64,000 bases of DNA from contig NZ_JAJLLW010000006.1 in the NCBI RefSeq assembly GCF_020991005.1, positions 62,001 to 126,000 on the forward strand, in the 5' to 3' direction. Shown piece by piece: positions 8,668 to 16,047 of the stretch. Under the pieces are notes generated by a model. It had not been told where the DNA came from and made no database searches. It saw nothing but the letters and a program-made list of their open reading frames with translations. This DNA comes from Halomonas sp. CUBES01. GTDB taxonomy: Bacteria > Pseudomonadota > Gammaproteobacteria > Pseudomonadales > Halomonadaceae. The position numbers and the translations under genes are program-made. Position 1 is the first letter of the stretch. Each line of letters starts with the position of its first letter.

Positions 8668-10013
8668 CCCGCGTCGCTCCCCTGATAGGCATCAAACAGC
8701 TCGCTGGTGGGCAGCGCGGTCGCAGGGCCCAGCGGCATGGCCGCTTCATCGCAGCCCAGCGCACGAGCCACGCGCAGGGCGCTCCACACCCCGTCTTCGT
8801 GAAAGCCGTTGCGCCAGTAGGCGCCGCAGAAATGCGTGCGCCGGGCAGGCGATGAAATCTCGTCGTGGCGCTGCTGTGCGGCCTGCCCGGCCAGGGTGAA
8901 CTGCGGGTGGGCGTAGACGTAGCGGCCCAGGATCTTGGTCGGGTCGATGCTTTCCGAGTCGTTCAGCGTGACACAGAAGGTGGTGGCGCTTTCCAGCCGC
9001 TGGAGAATATTCATGTCGTAGGTGACTGATACCCGCTCGTCGGTGCCGCGACCGTCAAGGCGATAGTTCCAGCTGGCCCAGGCGCGCCGGCGACGCGGCA
9101 GCAGCGAGGTGTCGGTGTGTAGTACCACCTCGTTATCCTGGTAGGGCATCGCGCCAAGAATCTCGCGTTCGTCCGGCGTTGGGTCGCCGAGCATGGCCAG
9201 CGCCTGGTCGGCATGGCAGGCCAGCACCACCTGATCGAAGCGTTGGGTGCCCGCTTTAGTGGTGAGCGTCACGCCGGTGGCGTGGCGCTCGATGCGGGTC
9301 ACCGGCGTGTTGAGATGAATACGCGCGGCGTAAGGTGCGGTCAACGCCGGGATATAGCCGCGCGAACCGCCCACCAGGGTGTGCCACTGGGGGCGATGGT
9401 TGACCGACAGCAGGCCGTGATTGCGGAAAAAACGCACGAAAAAGGTCAGCGGAAAGGCGCGCAGGTCGCTGATGCTGGCCGACCAGATGGCCGCCCCCAT
9501 GGGCAGCAGGTAGCGCCGCTGGAAGGCCCGCCCGTAGCCGTTCTGGTCGAGGTAGTCCCCGAGGGTCATGTCCGACGGCAGGCGGTCGTTTTCCAGGTCG
9601 CGCGTCGCCTGCTTGTTGAAACGCATGATATCGGCCAGCAGGCGGTAGAACGACGGGTTGAGCAGGTTGCGCCGCTGGGCGAACAGCGAGGTCAGGGTAT
9701 GCCCGTTGTATTCGAAGTCCACGCTGGTTTCATGCACCGAAAAGCTCATTTCGGTGGCTTGGCTTGGCACCCCCAGGGCATCCAGCAGGCGCTGAAAATG
9801 CGGGTAGGTCCAGTCGTTGAACACGATGAAGCCGGTGTCGATGGCGTAAGAGTGGCCGCCGACCTCGACGTCCATGGTCGCGGTATGCCCGCCCAGTCGC
9901 GCGTCGGCTTCGAACAGCGTGACCTCGTGCTGGGCGGATAGATACCATCCGGCCGCCATGCCGCTGATGCCGCTGCCGATAATGGCGATGCGTTGAGACG
10001 CCGTGTTGCTCAT
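8664..10013 (-). CDS. FAD-dependent oxidoreductase, amine-oxidase-like
   Basis: A Rossmann FAD-binding fingerprint sits at the start (IAIIGSGISGMAAG, then an acidic strand end, LFEAD). The C-terminal FAD motif FCGAYWRNGFHEDG closes a 449-residue protein of the NAD(P)/FAD oxidoreductase group (COG2907-like). Relatives lie beside cfa-like genes, including in the Rhodobacter singlet-oxygen regulon. It could oxidise or reduce a methylated acyl chain made by the neighbouring methyltransferase, but the substrate is unknown. Its start shares one base with the SDR stop (TGATG) and its end overlaps DUF1365. Confidence 0.88.
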   Translation of the reverse strand: MSNTASQRIAIIGSGISGMAAGWYLSAQHEVTLFEADARLGGHTATMDVEVGGHSYAIDTGFIVFNDWTYPHFQRLLDALGVPSQATEMSFSVHETSVDFEYNGHTLTSLFAQRRNLLNPSFYRLLADIMRFNKQATRDLENDRLPSDMTLGDYLDQNGYGRAFQRRYLLPMGAAIWSASISDLRAFPLTFFVRFFRNHGLLSVNHRPQWHTLVGGSRGYIPALTAPYAARIHLNTPVTRIERHATGVTLTTKAGTQRFDQVVLACHADQALAMLGDPTPDEREILGAMPYQDNEVVLHTDTSLLPRRRRAWASWNYRLDGRGTDERVSVTYDMNILQRLESATTFCVTLNDSESIDPTKILGRYVYAHPQFTLAGQAAQQRHDEISSPARRTHFCGAYWRNGFHEDGVWSALRVARALGCDEAAMPLGPATALPTSELFDAYQGSDAG

Positions 10014-10795
10014 CAGGAAGCCTCTTGCGGTCGAGTCATGCGCAGGCCGATTCGGCGACGCAGGCCGGGCGGCAGGATACCGAGCAACTTGACCAGGTAG
10101 GTAAAGCGGCGCGGGAAGTGGATGTCCAGATGGCCCTTGACCAGACCATTGATAATGGCCTCGGCGGCGGCCTCGGCGCTGACCTGCATGGGCATGGGGA
10201 AGTCATTACGCTCGGTCAACGGCGTCTTGACAAAACCAGGGTGAATCAGGCTGACGTCGATGCCTTCCTGGTCGAGGTCGAGACGCAGCGATTCGAGAAA
10301 ATAGCTGACGGCAGCCTTGGAGGCGCCATAGGCCTCGGCCCTGGGCAGCGGCAGGTAGGCGGAGGCGCTCGACGTCGCAGCGAGGCGGGCGGGTTTGCCT
10401 TCCCGGCGTGCTGCGCGCAGCAGAGGGAGCGCGGCTTCTACTCCATACAGGGTGCCGAACAGATTGGGCGTGAACACCCGCTCGACCAGATCCATGTCGA
10501 ATTGTTGTGCATTGAGGTATTCGCAGGTACCGGCGTTGAACAGGGCAAGATCCAAAGCGCCCAGTTGCTCGCCGACCTGCTGGCCGGCCGCCAGCACGGC
10601 CTGGCGGTCGCTTACGTCAAGGGCCAGCGGATGGGCATCGGGATAGCCCTCGCAGAGTGCGTCCAGTGCTGCCTGGTTGCGCGCGCTGACCACCACCTGA
10701 TGGCCCTCGGCAATGAGTTTTTTGGCCACGGCTTCACCGATGCCCGAGGTTGCCCCCGTCAGCCAGATGCGCTGGGGCGTTGTCCATGTGCTCAT
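10013..10795 (-). CDS. Short-chain dehydrogenase/reductase
   Basis: This classical SDR has the cofactor loop GATSGIG at residues 14-20, NAG near 87-89, catalytic Ser around 142-145, and Y156-G-A-S-K160. The substrate is unknown. I chose ATG 10795 (260 residues), which has GGAGAGGG just upstream and places the Rossmann strand at the usual distance. The open frame extends 17 codons further but without family likeness. It sits between the SnoaL-like gene and the FAD oxidoreductase in the photolyase operon, so its substrate may be a lipid-derived carbonyl; this is inference. Confidence 0.9.
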   Translation of the reverse strand: MSTWTTPQRIWLTGATSGIGEAVAKKLIAEGHQVVVSARNQAALDALCEGYPDAHPLALDVSDRQAVLAAGQQVGEQLGALDLALFNAGTCEYLNAQQFDMDLVERVFTPNLFGTLYGVEAALPLLRAARREGKPARLAATSSASAYLPLPRAEAYGASKAAVSYFLESLRLDLDQEGIDVSLIHPGFVKTPLTERNDFPMPMQVSAEAAAEAIINGLVKGHLDIHFPRRFTYLVKLLGILPPGLRRRIGLRMTRPQEAS

Positions 10796-10854
10796 CGTCC
10801 CTCTCCAATTGCACCCCGCAGGCACGATCTCAGGCGTGCAAGCCAAGGTAATCG

Positions 10855-11286
10855 TTAATCCAGGCGCTGTTTCAACCAGCGGATGACGCGACCCATGAGG
10901 GGTAGGTGCTCGTAAAGCATGGCCCCGGCATCGAAGTAGTCGCGGTGCCGTGATACACGGCCGTCATTGGCAAATGTCAGGGCGCTGCAGCCATCGACCT
11001 CGATAGAGCGACCGCCTGCAAGGCGGGGATGCGCGAACGTCATGGTCCAGGTAACGAATGCCTGACGACCCTGGCACTGGCGACGGTGGTAGACGAACTG
11101 ACAGTGCGCGACGTTTGCATACATGGCCGCGAAATAGCGCTGAAGTGCCTCGCGCCCCTCAATGTGGTGTAGTGGATCGTTGAATTCAATATCTTCAGTA
11201 TATACCTCGTATAGTTTTTCTGTACAGGTATTGTCTAGTTTGTTGAAGAAGGCGCAAAAATCTTCCAGTGCCTTGTCCTGTGACAT
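10855..11286 (-). CDS. SnoaL/NTF2-like protein
   Basis: This 143-residue protein has the cone-shaped NTF2/SnoaL pattern: an N-terminal helix, then LYEVYTEDIEFNDPLHHIEG, and later strands ending in HRDYFDAG. Such proteins bind small hydrophobic ligands or act as isomerases or cyclases; the function here is unknown. It lies between phrB and the SDR with short gaps (45 and 59 bases). The first 40 codons use many A/T-ending codons (CTA, AAT, ATT, GTA), unlike the neighbouring genes. That could aid translation initiation or reflect a different origin. Confidence 0.8.
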   Translation of the reverse strand: MSQDKALEDFCAFFNKLDNTCTEKLYEVYTEDIEFNDPLHHIEGREALQRYFAAMYANVAHCQFVYHRRQCQGRQAFVTWTMTFAHPRLAGGRSIEVDGCSALTFANDGRVSRHRDYFDAGAMLYEHLPLMGRVIRWLKQRLD

Positions 11287-11331
11287 GACGACTCCCGAAG
11301 CAGTTAGGCGTGCAAGGGCGTTGGCGCTGCC

Positions 11332-12744
11332 TCAGGTGGACAGCGCCTTGAAGGCATCGAGCGCCCGCTGGCGTGCGGCCTTATGGTCAACGATCGGTGC
11401 AGGATAGTCGCGCGTGGTCAGCATGTCCCGGGGCGGTGCATGGCGCGCCTTGACCGGCAGGCTTGCCAATTCGGGCAGCCAGTGGGCGATGAACTCACCG
11501 TCCGGGTCGAAGCGCGTGGATTGCGTGGTGGGGTTGAAGATGCGGAAATACGGCGCCGCATCGGTGCCCGTGGACGCAGCCCATTGCCAGCCCCCGTTGT
11601 TGGCGCAGAACTCCCCGTCCACCAGGTGGCGCAGGAAAAACGCTTCGCCGCGGCGCCAGTCGATCAGCAGGTGCTTGCTCAGGAACATCGCCGTCACCAT
11701 GCGCAGGCGATTGTGCATCCAGCCGGTGGTGACCAGTTGGCGCATGGCGGCGTCCACCAGTGGGTAGCCGGTACGTCCTTCGCACCAGGCCTGAAAGCCC
11801 TCATCGTCATCTCGCCAGGCAAGCCCACGGGTATGGGACTGAAACGGCTGATAGCGGCATACCTGCGGAAACCCCACCGCCACGTGCTGATAGAATTCCC
11901 GCCAGATAAGCTCGCTCACCCAGGCGCAAAGTCCTTTGTCGCCATCGGCCAGGCGCCCGCCGTTTTCGCTCATGACCGCCTGAAAGCACTGGCGCGGCGA
12001 GAGCATGCCCAGGGCCAGGTAAGGTGAGAGCTCGCTGGTGCCGCGAACCTTGGGAAAGTCTCGCTGGTCGTGATAGTGGCGTCCCCGGAAGCGTAAAAAA
12101 CGTTCCAGATGGTCGCCGGCGGCGTGTTCACCGGCGGGCCACCGGCGTTCATCGACCGGTGTGTCATCAAAAGTAGGCAGCGCGGGTAGCGGGTCGCTGT
12201 CGATGCCCAGCGGCGACTGGACCGCCGGCGTGTCGCGTAGCGCCAGCTGCTCCGGCGTGATGTGTTTGTGCCAGGCCTTGGCAAACGGCGTGAACACACC
12301 GTAATAGTCGCCCTTGCCGGTCAGCAGTGAGCCCGGAGCAAAGGCCACGGCGTCGTGGTGGCCGTGGACGTTGATGCCCGCCTGCTGGAAGGTTTCGCGC
12401 ACGGCCTGATCGCGGCGCTGCTCGTTCAGCGGGTATTCGACATTGAAGTGAAGCTGGTCGATATGCTGCTCGCGGGCAATCGCCAGCAAGGCGTCGGGGG
12501 CCGCGTCAAAGGTGTCAATGTCGCGATGCAACAAGGGGATATTGAGCCCTTCGAGGGCCTCCTTGACGGCCGACACGCCGCGCATCCAGAAATCGATCTT
12601 GTTGGCTCCGTGGCCGTGGGACTGCCACTGGGCGACCGAGCGCAGAAATACCGCTACCACCGGCCCTTTGGCCGCCGCGGCCGCCAGGGCGGTGTTGTCG
12701 TGAATGCGCAGGTCACTGCGCAGCCAAACCAACTGTCGAGGCAT
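11332..12744 (-). CDS. phrB: Deoxyribodipyrimidine photolyase
   Basis: Class I CPD photolyase uses blue light, FADH and an antenna pigment to split cyclobutane pyrimidine dimers in DNA. The N-terminus LVWLRSDLRIHDNTAL is the antenna domain strand. The FAD domain shows WREFYQHV, GYPLVDAAMRQL, GWMHNRLRM and the WAASTGTDAAPYFRIFNP block. The start ATG at 12744 has AGGAG six bases upstream, giving 470 residues (E. coli 472). An in-frame ATG eight codons earlier has no such site. It follows litR by 62 bases. Linkage of a photolyase with a LitR-type regulator points to light-dependent expression. Confidence 0.95.
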   Translation of the reverse strand: MPRQLVWLRSDLRIHDNTALAAAAAKGPVVAVFLRSVAQWQSHGHGANKIDFWMRGVSAVKEALEGLNIPLLHRDIDTFDAAPDALLAIAREQHIDQLHFNVEYPLNEQRRDQAVRETFQQAGINVHGHHDAVAFAPGSLLTGKGDYYGVFTPFAKAWHKHITPEQLALRDTPAVQSPLGIDSDPLPALPTFDDTPVDERRWPAGEHAAGDHLERFLRFRGRHYHDQRDFPKVRGTSELSPYLALGMLSPRQCFQAVMSENGGRLADGDKGLCAWVSELIWREFYQHVAVGFPQVCRYQPFQSHTRGLAWRDDDEGFQAWCEGRTGYPLVDAAMRQLVTTGWMHNRLRMVTAMFLSKHLLIDWRRGEAFFLRHLVDGEFCANNGGWQWAASTGTDAAPYFRIFNPTTQSTRFDPDGEFIAHWLPELASLPVKARHAPPRDMLTTRDYPAPIVDHKAARQRALDAFKALST

Positions 12745-12806
12745 GGATACTCCTGCCGGGCGGTTCAAAGGAAGGCACCGCCGCGGCGACGGTGTCTGTC
12801 AGTGGG

Positions 12807-13727
12807 TCAAAGGACGCCCGACTCGCGAAGCAGCGGGCGCAATCGGGCAATGGCCTGGGGTAAATCGTCGCCCAGCATGTGCACGGCGGTATCACGCAGC
12901 TCGGCATCGCGCAGGCGCGCGACTTCGCCGCACACCCCGATGGGCACGTTGAGCGCCGCGGCGGCGTCGGGCAGCGCCTGGCGGATATAGCGATCGTCTT
13001 CCCGCTGGCCGCTGGACAGCAGTACCATCGACGAGTGAAGCCGGGCCACGGCCTGGGGAAGGTCCTCGAGCGGCAGCGAGTGGTCCAGCAGCTGTACCCG
13101 ATAGCCCTGTTCGCTGGCCATGAGTGCGGCCATCAGCACCCACAGAGGGCCCGGGTCGTCCGGCATGACGTTGAGCAGGATCAGCGGGCCACGGGTGGCC
13201 TGGTTGGCGTAATGCAGGCGGATGCCAACCTGGCTGCGCAGAAATGACTCGAAGGTACGCCGCACGAGCTCGTCGGACTTCACCGCCCACTTGGCTTCCA
13301 GCGTCAGTATGACCGGCTGCCACAGCTCGTTGATGGCGGTGCTCAACGGATACAGCGCCAGGCTCTGATGATAGAACGCTTCGAGTCTGGGCAGGTCGAG
13401 CGCTTCGATGGTGGCCTGCAGCTGCTGGCGCTGACTGACCCAGTCGCCCGCATCGGGTACCGGGGCTTCCACGGTATCGGGCTGATCGAGCAGGTCCGCG
13501 ACCTGGCTTACCGGAACGCCACGATTGAGCCACTGCAGAATGCGCTCGATGCGCGTGATGTCGTCCTGAGCATACAGGCGGTGCCCCTTGGGGGTACGCT
13601 GGGGGCGAATCAGCCCGTAACGTCGCTCCCAGGCGCGCAGGGTGACCGAGTTCACACCCGTCAGGCGGGAAACTTCCCGAATGGGATAAAGGGGGGTGTC
13701 GGGTGGGTGGGTCGCCTTGTTGCTCAT
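12807..13727 (-). CDS. MerR-family LitR-like regulator lacking B12 ligands
   Basis: The N-terminal MerR helix-turn-helix (YPIREVSRLTGVNSVTLRAW, then ERRYGL and RTPKGHRLY) spans about residues 14-85. The C-terminal half is laid out like the cobalamin-binding domain of CarH/LitR photoreceptors. However, the W-x9-EH motif reads W-x9-RT, and the E-x-H-x-x-G signature aligns with D-P-G-P-L-W. Binding of adenosylcobalamin as light sensor is therefore unlikely. In Pseudomonas, LitR proteins of this kind depend on a separate LOV photosensor. It is the first gene of the operon with phrB, so autoregulation is likely. Light control is inferred from family and context. Confidence 0.88.
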   Translation of the reverse strand: MSNKATHPPDTPLYPIREVSRLTGVNSVTLRAWERRYGLIRPQRTPKGHRLYAQDDITRIERILQWLNRGVPVSQVADLLDQPDTVEAPVPDAGDWVSQRQQLQATIEALDLPRLEAFYHQSLALYPLSTAINELWQPVILTLEAKWAVKSDELVRRTFESFLRSQVGIRLHYANQATRGPLILLNVMPDDPGPLWVLMAALMASEQGYRVQLLDHSLPLEDLPQAVARLHSSMVLLSSGQREDDRYIRQALPDAAAALNVPIGVCGEVARLRDAELRDTAVHMLGDDLPQAIARLRPLLRESGVL

Positions 13728-13867
13728 GGGCGCCAGTGCCTCTTAGTTGTGTGCGGCGCCAAGCCGCATGGGTCTATCGTGGGTTGCTGCGCAGGGCAAT
13801 GTGGTTTGCTATCCATAGCAATTACCTAATTAACCGATCAACAAATGTAAATAACTAACGTTCCTTT

Positions 13868-13894
13868 GTACAACTTGTGGCGCCAAGGTACAAC
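13868..13894. promoter_or_regulatory. GTACAAC direct repeat upstream of litR
   Basis: GTACAAC occurs twice with a 20-base period (13868-13874 and 13888-13894). The first copy lies inside the palindrome TTGTACAA. A palindromic GGCGCC sits between them. The pair lies 140-170 bases upstream of litR, in the only sizeable gap (13728-13935) before the operon. TTGTACA-like half-sites suit MerR-type regulators of the CarH/LitR group, so this may be the LitR operator. A plausible promoter on the minus strand (TTGATC, 18 bases, TATGGA) lies nearer litR. Confidence 0.4.
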
Positions 13895-13935
13895 CTTTGC
13901 ATGCATAACCATAGGCGCAAGACGCGCGCGCCGCA

Positions 13936-14985
13936 TCAAACCGACCGATCTACTAGCGCATGGGCCAACAGGGTTCCCGAACACCACGCCGACTCCACGC
14001 GGCTGGCCGTGAAGCTGTCGCCGCACATCGCCAGGCCGCTGTCGCTGTACAGGTATCGCCGGTCGTCGGCTTCGGCAGGCTGGGCATAACGCCAACGATG
14101 GGCGCCGCTGGCAATGCGCGCCGGAAGAGGCGTGCCGGGCGGATAAAGTGATTGGAAGGCGGCCCACAAGTCATCGGCAATGGTTTGCGGGTCGTGTTCC
14201 AGGTAGCGGTCGCTCCAGTCCAGCTGTGCCATCAGGCTGAGACTTTCCGGCTGGTGCTCGCGTCCGGGTTTGGTGTGGTTGCGCGACACCAGGCGCAGCG
14301 CCGGATGGTCGGCCCGCGCCATGTGCCAGTCCTGGCGTGCACCGGGCGGGACGGGCAACGGCCGCTCGAGGATGGCCCAGGCTGCCCAGCAGCCGCGCTG
14401 GAGACGCTGGCGGCAGGCCTTGGCCAGCGTGCTGTCCCAGTCGGCAACCAGCGGCAGCGTTTGTGGCGGCGGCGTGGTGAACACCACTTGTTGATAGGGG
14501 CCGAAGGTATTGCCGGCGGTGTCGATCAACTGCCAGCCGTCCGAGAGACGCTTCAGCGCCTCGATCCGGGTCGCAAGCTTCAGCGTGCTGCGCTCATGGG
14601 CCTGAAAGGTATCGGCCAGATGACGCGTGATGGCGCTCATGCGGGGGACGCCGGTAAACCGGGCGTGGGGATCGTGCTGCAGCTGCCAGCCGTTTGGACT
14701 AGCCTGATAGCTGATGGTCGGCCAGCGAGCGGCAAGCCCGGCGGAAATCCAGCGGGCCAGGGCCTCCTGAAAGGCCGGATCCCGCGCGGTGAATGCCTGG
14801 GCGCCCAGATCCAGTTGCTCCTGGTTAAGGCGCTTGGTTGACATGCGCCCCCCGGGGCCGCGTCCCTTGTCGAACACGCTGACCGTGGCGCCGCGCTCGG
14901 CCAGGGCGTTGGCACAGGCAAGCCCGGCCATGCCGGCCCCCACAATCGCGATCGTCAACGGCGGTGAAATCTGTGCTGCTGTCAT
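13936..14985 (-). CDS. FAD-dependent oxidoreductase, renalase-like
   Basis: This NAD(P)/FAD oxidoreductase of the COG3380 group has the dinucleotide loop IAIVGAGMAGLACANALAER near its start, followed by VSVFDKGRGPGGRMSTKR, the family's hallmark. The C-terminal FAD motif reads YSDSGLAMCGDSF. The substrate is unknown. The start ATG at 14985 has AGAGG at good spacing (349 residues); an upstream ATG-like start is weaker. It lies upstream of litR on the same strand but with a 208-base gap, so it has its own promoter region shared with the divergent TIGR01777 gene. Relatives often accompany photolyase/LitR clusters. Confidence 0.87.
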   Translation of the reverse strand: MTAAQISPPLTIAIVGAGMAGLACANALAERGATVSVFDKGRGPGGRMSTKRLNQEQLDLGAQAFTARDPAFQEALARWISAGLAARWPTISYQASPNGWQLQHDPHARFTGVPRMSAITRHLADTFQAHERSTLKLATRIEALKRLSDGWQLIDTAGNTFGPYQQVVFTTPPPQTLPLVADWDSTLAKACRQRLQRGCWAAWAILERPLPVPPGARQDWHMARADHPALRLVSRNHTKPGREHQPESLSLMAQLDWSDRYLEHDPQTIADDLWAAFQSLYPPGTPLPARIASGAHRWRYAQPAEADDRRYLYSDSGLAMCGDSFTASRVESAWCSGTLLAHALVDRSV

Positions 14986-15138
14986 GCTGGCCTCTTGGGC
15001 ATTTTGCCTGGCGGGACGCATAGCGTGGCTGGATAATCATGTACGCAGTGCTTTATCTGTAATAGTTTTGTATAAATAGGCTTCAATGTAAACCTTTCAC
15101 GGCGTCGCTTGTGCGTCGATACCAGAGGGAGAAACACC
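14986..15138. promoter_or_regulatory. Divergent promoter region of the oxidoreductase and epimerase genes
   Basis: This 153-base region between divergent genes is AT-rich in its middle (TTTTGTATAAATAGG). It holds several TGTA half-sites (CATGTAC, TTGTATA, ATGTAAA at 15086-15092). ATGTAAA also occurs upstream of litR at 13845-13851. The region could be a second site for the LitR-like regulator. No single promoter is convincing. Confidence 0.35.
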
Positions 15139-16047
15139 ATGCGTGTACTAGTGACCGGCGGCAGTGGCTTTGTCGGCCAGCGGCTCTGCCCGATGTTGAT
15201 TGCCCAGGGGCACGAGGTGCAGGTGGTTTCCCGCACCCCGCACAAGGTACGCCAGCGGCTGCCCAAGGAATGCGATATCCGCGACAGCGCCCAGGCGTTT
15301 ATCGATACCCCGCCCGAGGCGCTGGTCAACCTGGCGGGCGAGTCCATCGCCGCCAAGCGCTGGAGCGATCGTCAGAAAGACCGCCTGATCCGTTCGCGGG
15401 TCGAAGCGACCGAGCAACTGGTGTCGCTGTGTGAGCAGCTGCACGAAAACGGCCAGCCGCTGCCCAAGGTGCTGGTCAGCGGCTCGGCCATGGGCTACTA
15501 CGGCGATCAGGGCGATCGGCGGGTCACCGAAGACACCCCGCCCCATGACGAATTTGCCCATCGGCTATGCGCCCAGTGGGAAGCAGCGGCCAAGCCCATC
15601 GAAGCCATGGGTGTGCGCCTGGCGATCCTGCGTATCGGATTGGTGCTGGGCCCGGACGGCGGCACGCTGCAGAAGATGCTGCCGCCCTTCAAGCTGGGGC
15701 TGGGCGGGCGCTTTGGCGACGGCAAGCAGTTCATGCCCTGGATTCATCGCGATGACCTGGTCAACGCCATCCTCTTCCTGCTCAGCGATGCGTCACTGTC
15801 GGGGCCTTTCAACGGCAGCGCGCCGCATCCGGTGACCAACGCGGAATTCACCCGAACCCTGGCCAGGACGCTGCATCGCCCGGCGGTATTGCCGGTGCCC
15901 GCCTGCGTATTGAAGGCGGGGCTGGGTGACATGTCCCAACTGCTGCTGACCGGTGCCGATATGCGCCCGGCGCGCCTTATCGACGCCGGGTTCACGTTCA
16001 CCTACCCGACCCTCGACAAGGCACTCCAGGCGATTCTTGACGACTAG
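15139..16047 (+). CDS. TIGR01777 family NAD-dependent epimerase-like protein
   Basis: This is an extended SDR of the TIGR01777/YfcH family. The N-terminal loop VLVTGGSGFVGQRL binds the nucleotide. LVNLAGESIAAKRWS, then SGSAMGYYG and FMPWIHRDDLV are family signatures. The physiological substrate is unknown; E. coli YfcH is likewise uncharacterised. I chose ATG 15139 with GAGGGAG upstream (302 residues). It diverges from the renalase-like oxidoreductase and probably belongs to the same light or oxidative response unit. Its last four bases overlap the end of convergent rapA. Confidence 0.88.
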   Translation: MRVLVTGGSGFVGQRLCPMLIAQGHEVQVVSRTPHKVRQRLPKECDIRDSAQAFIDTPPEALVNLAGESIAAKRWSDRQKDRLIRSRVEATEQLVSLCEQLHENGQPLPKVLVSGSAMGYYGDQGDRRVTEDTPPHDEFAHRLCAQWEAAAKPIEAMGVRLAILRIGLVLGPDGGTLQKMLPPFKLGLGGRFGDGKQFMPWIHRDDLVNAILFLLSDASLSGPFNGSAPHPVTNAEFTRTLARTLHRPAVLPVPACVLKAGLGDMSQLLLTGADMRPARLIDAGFTFTYPTLDKALQAILDD

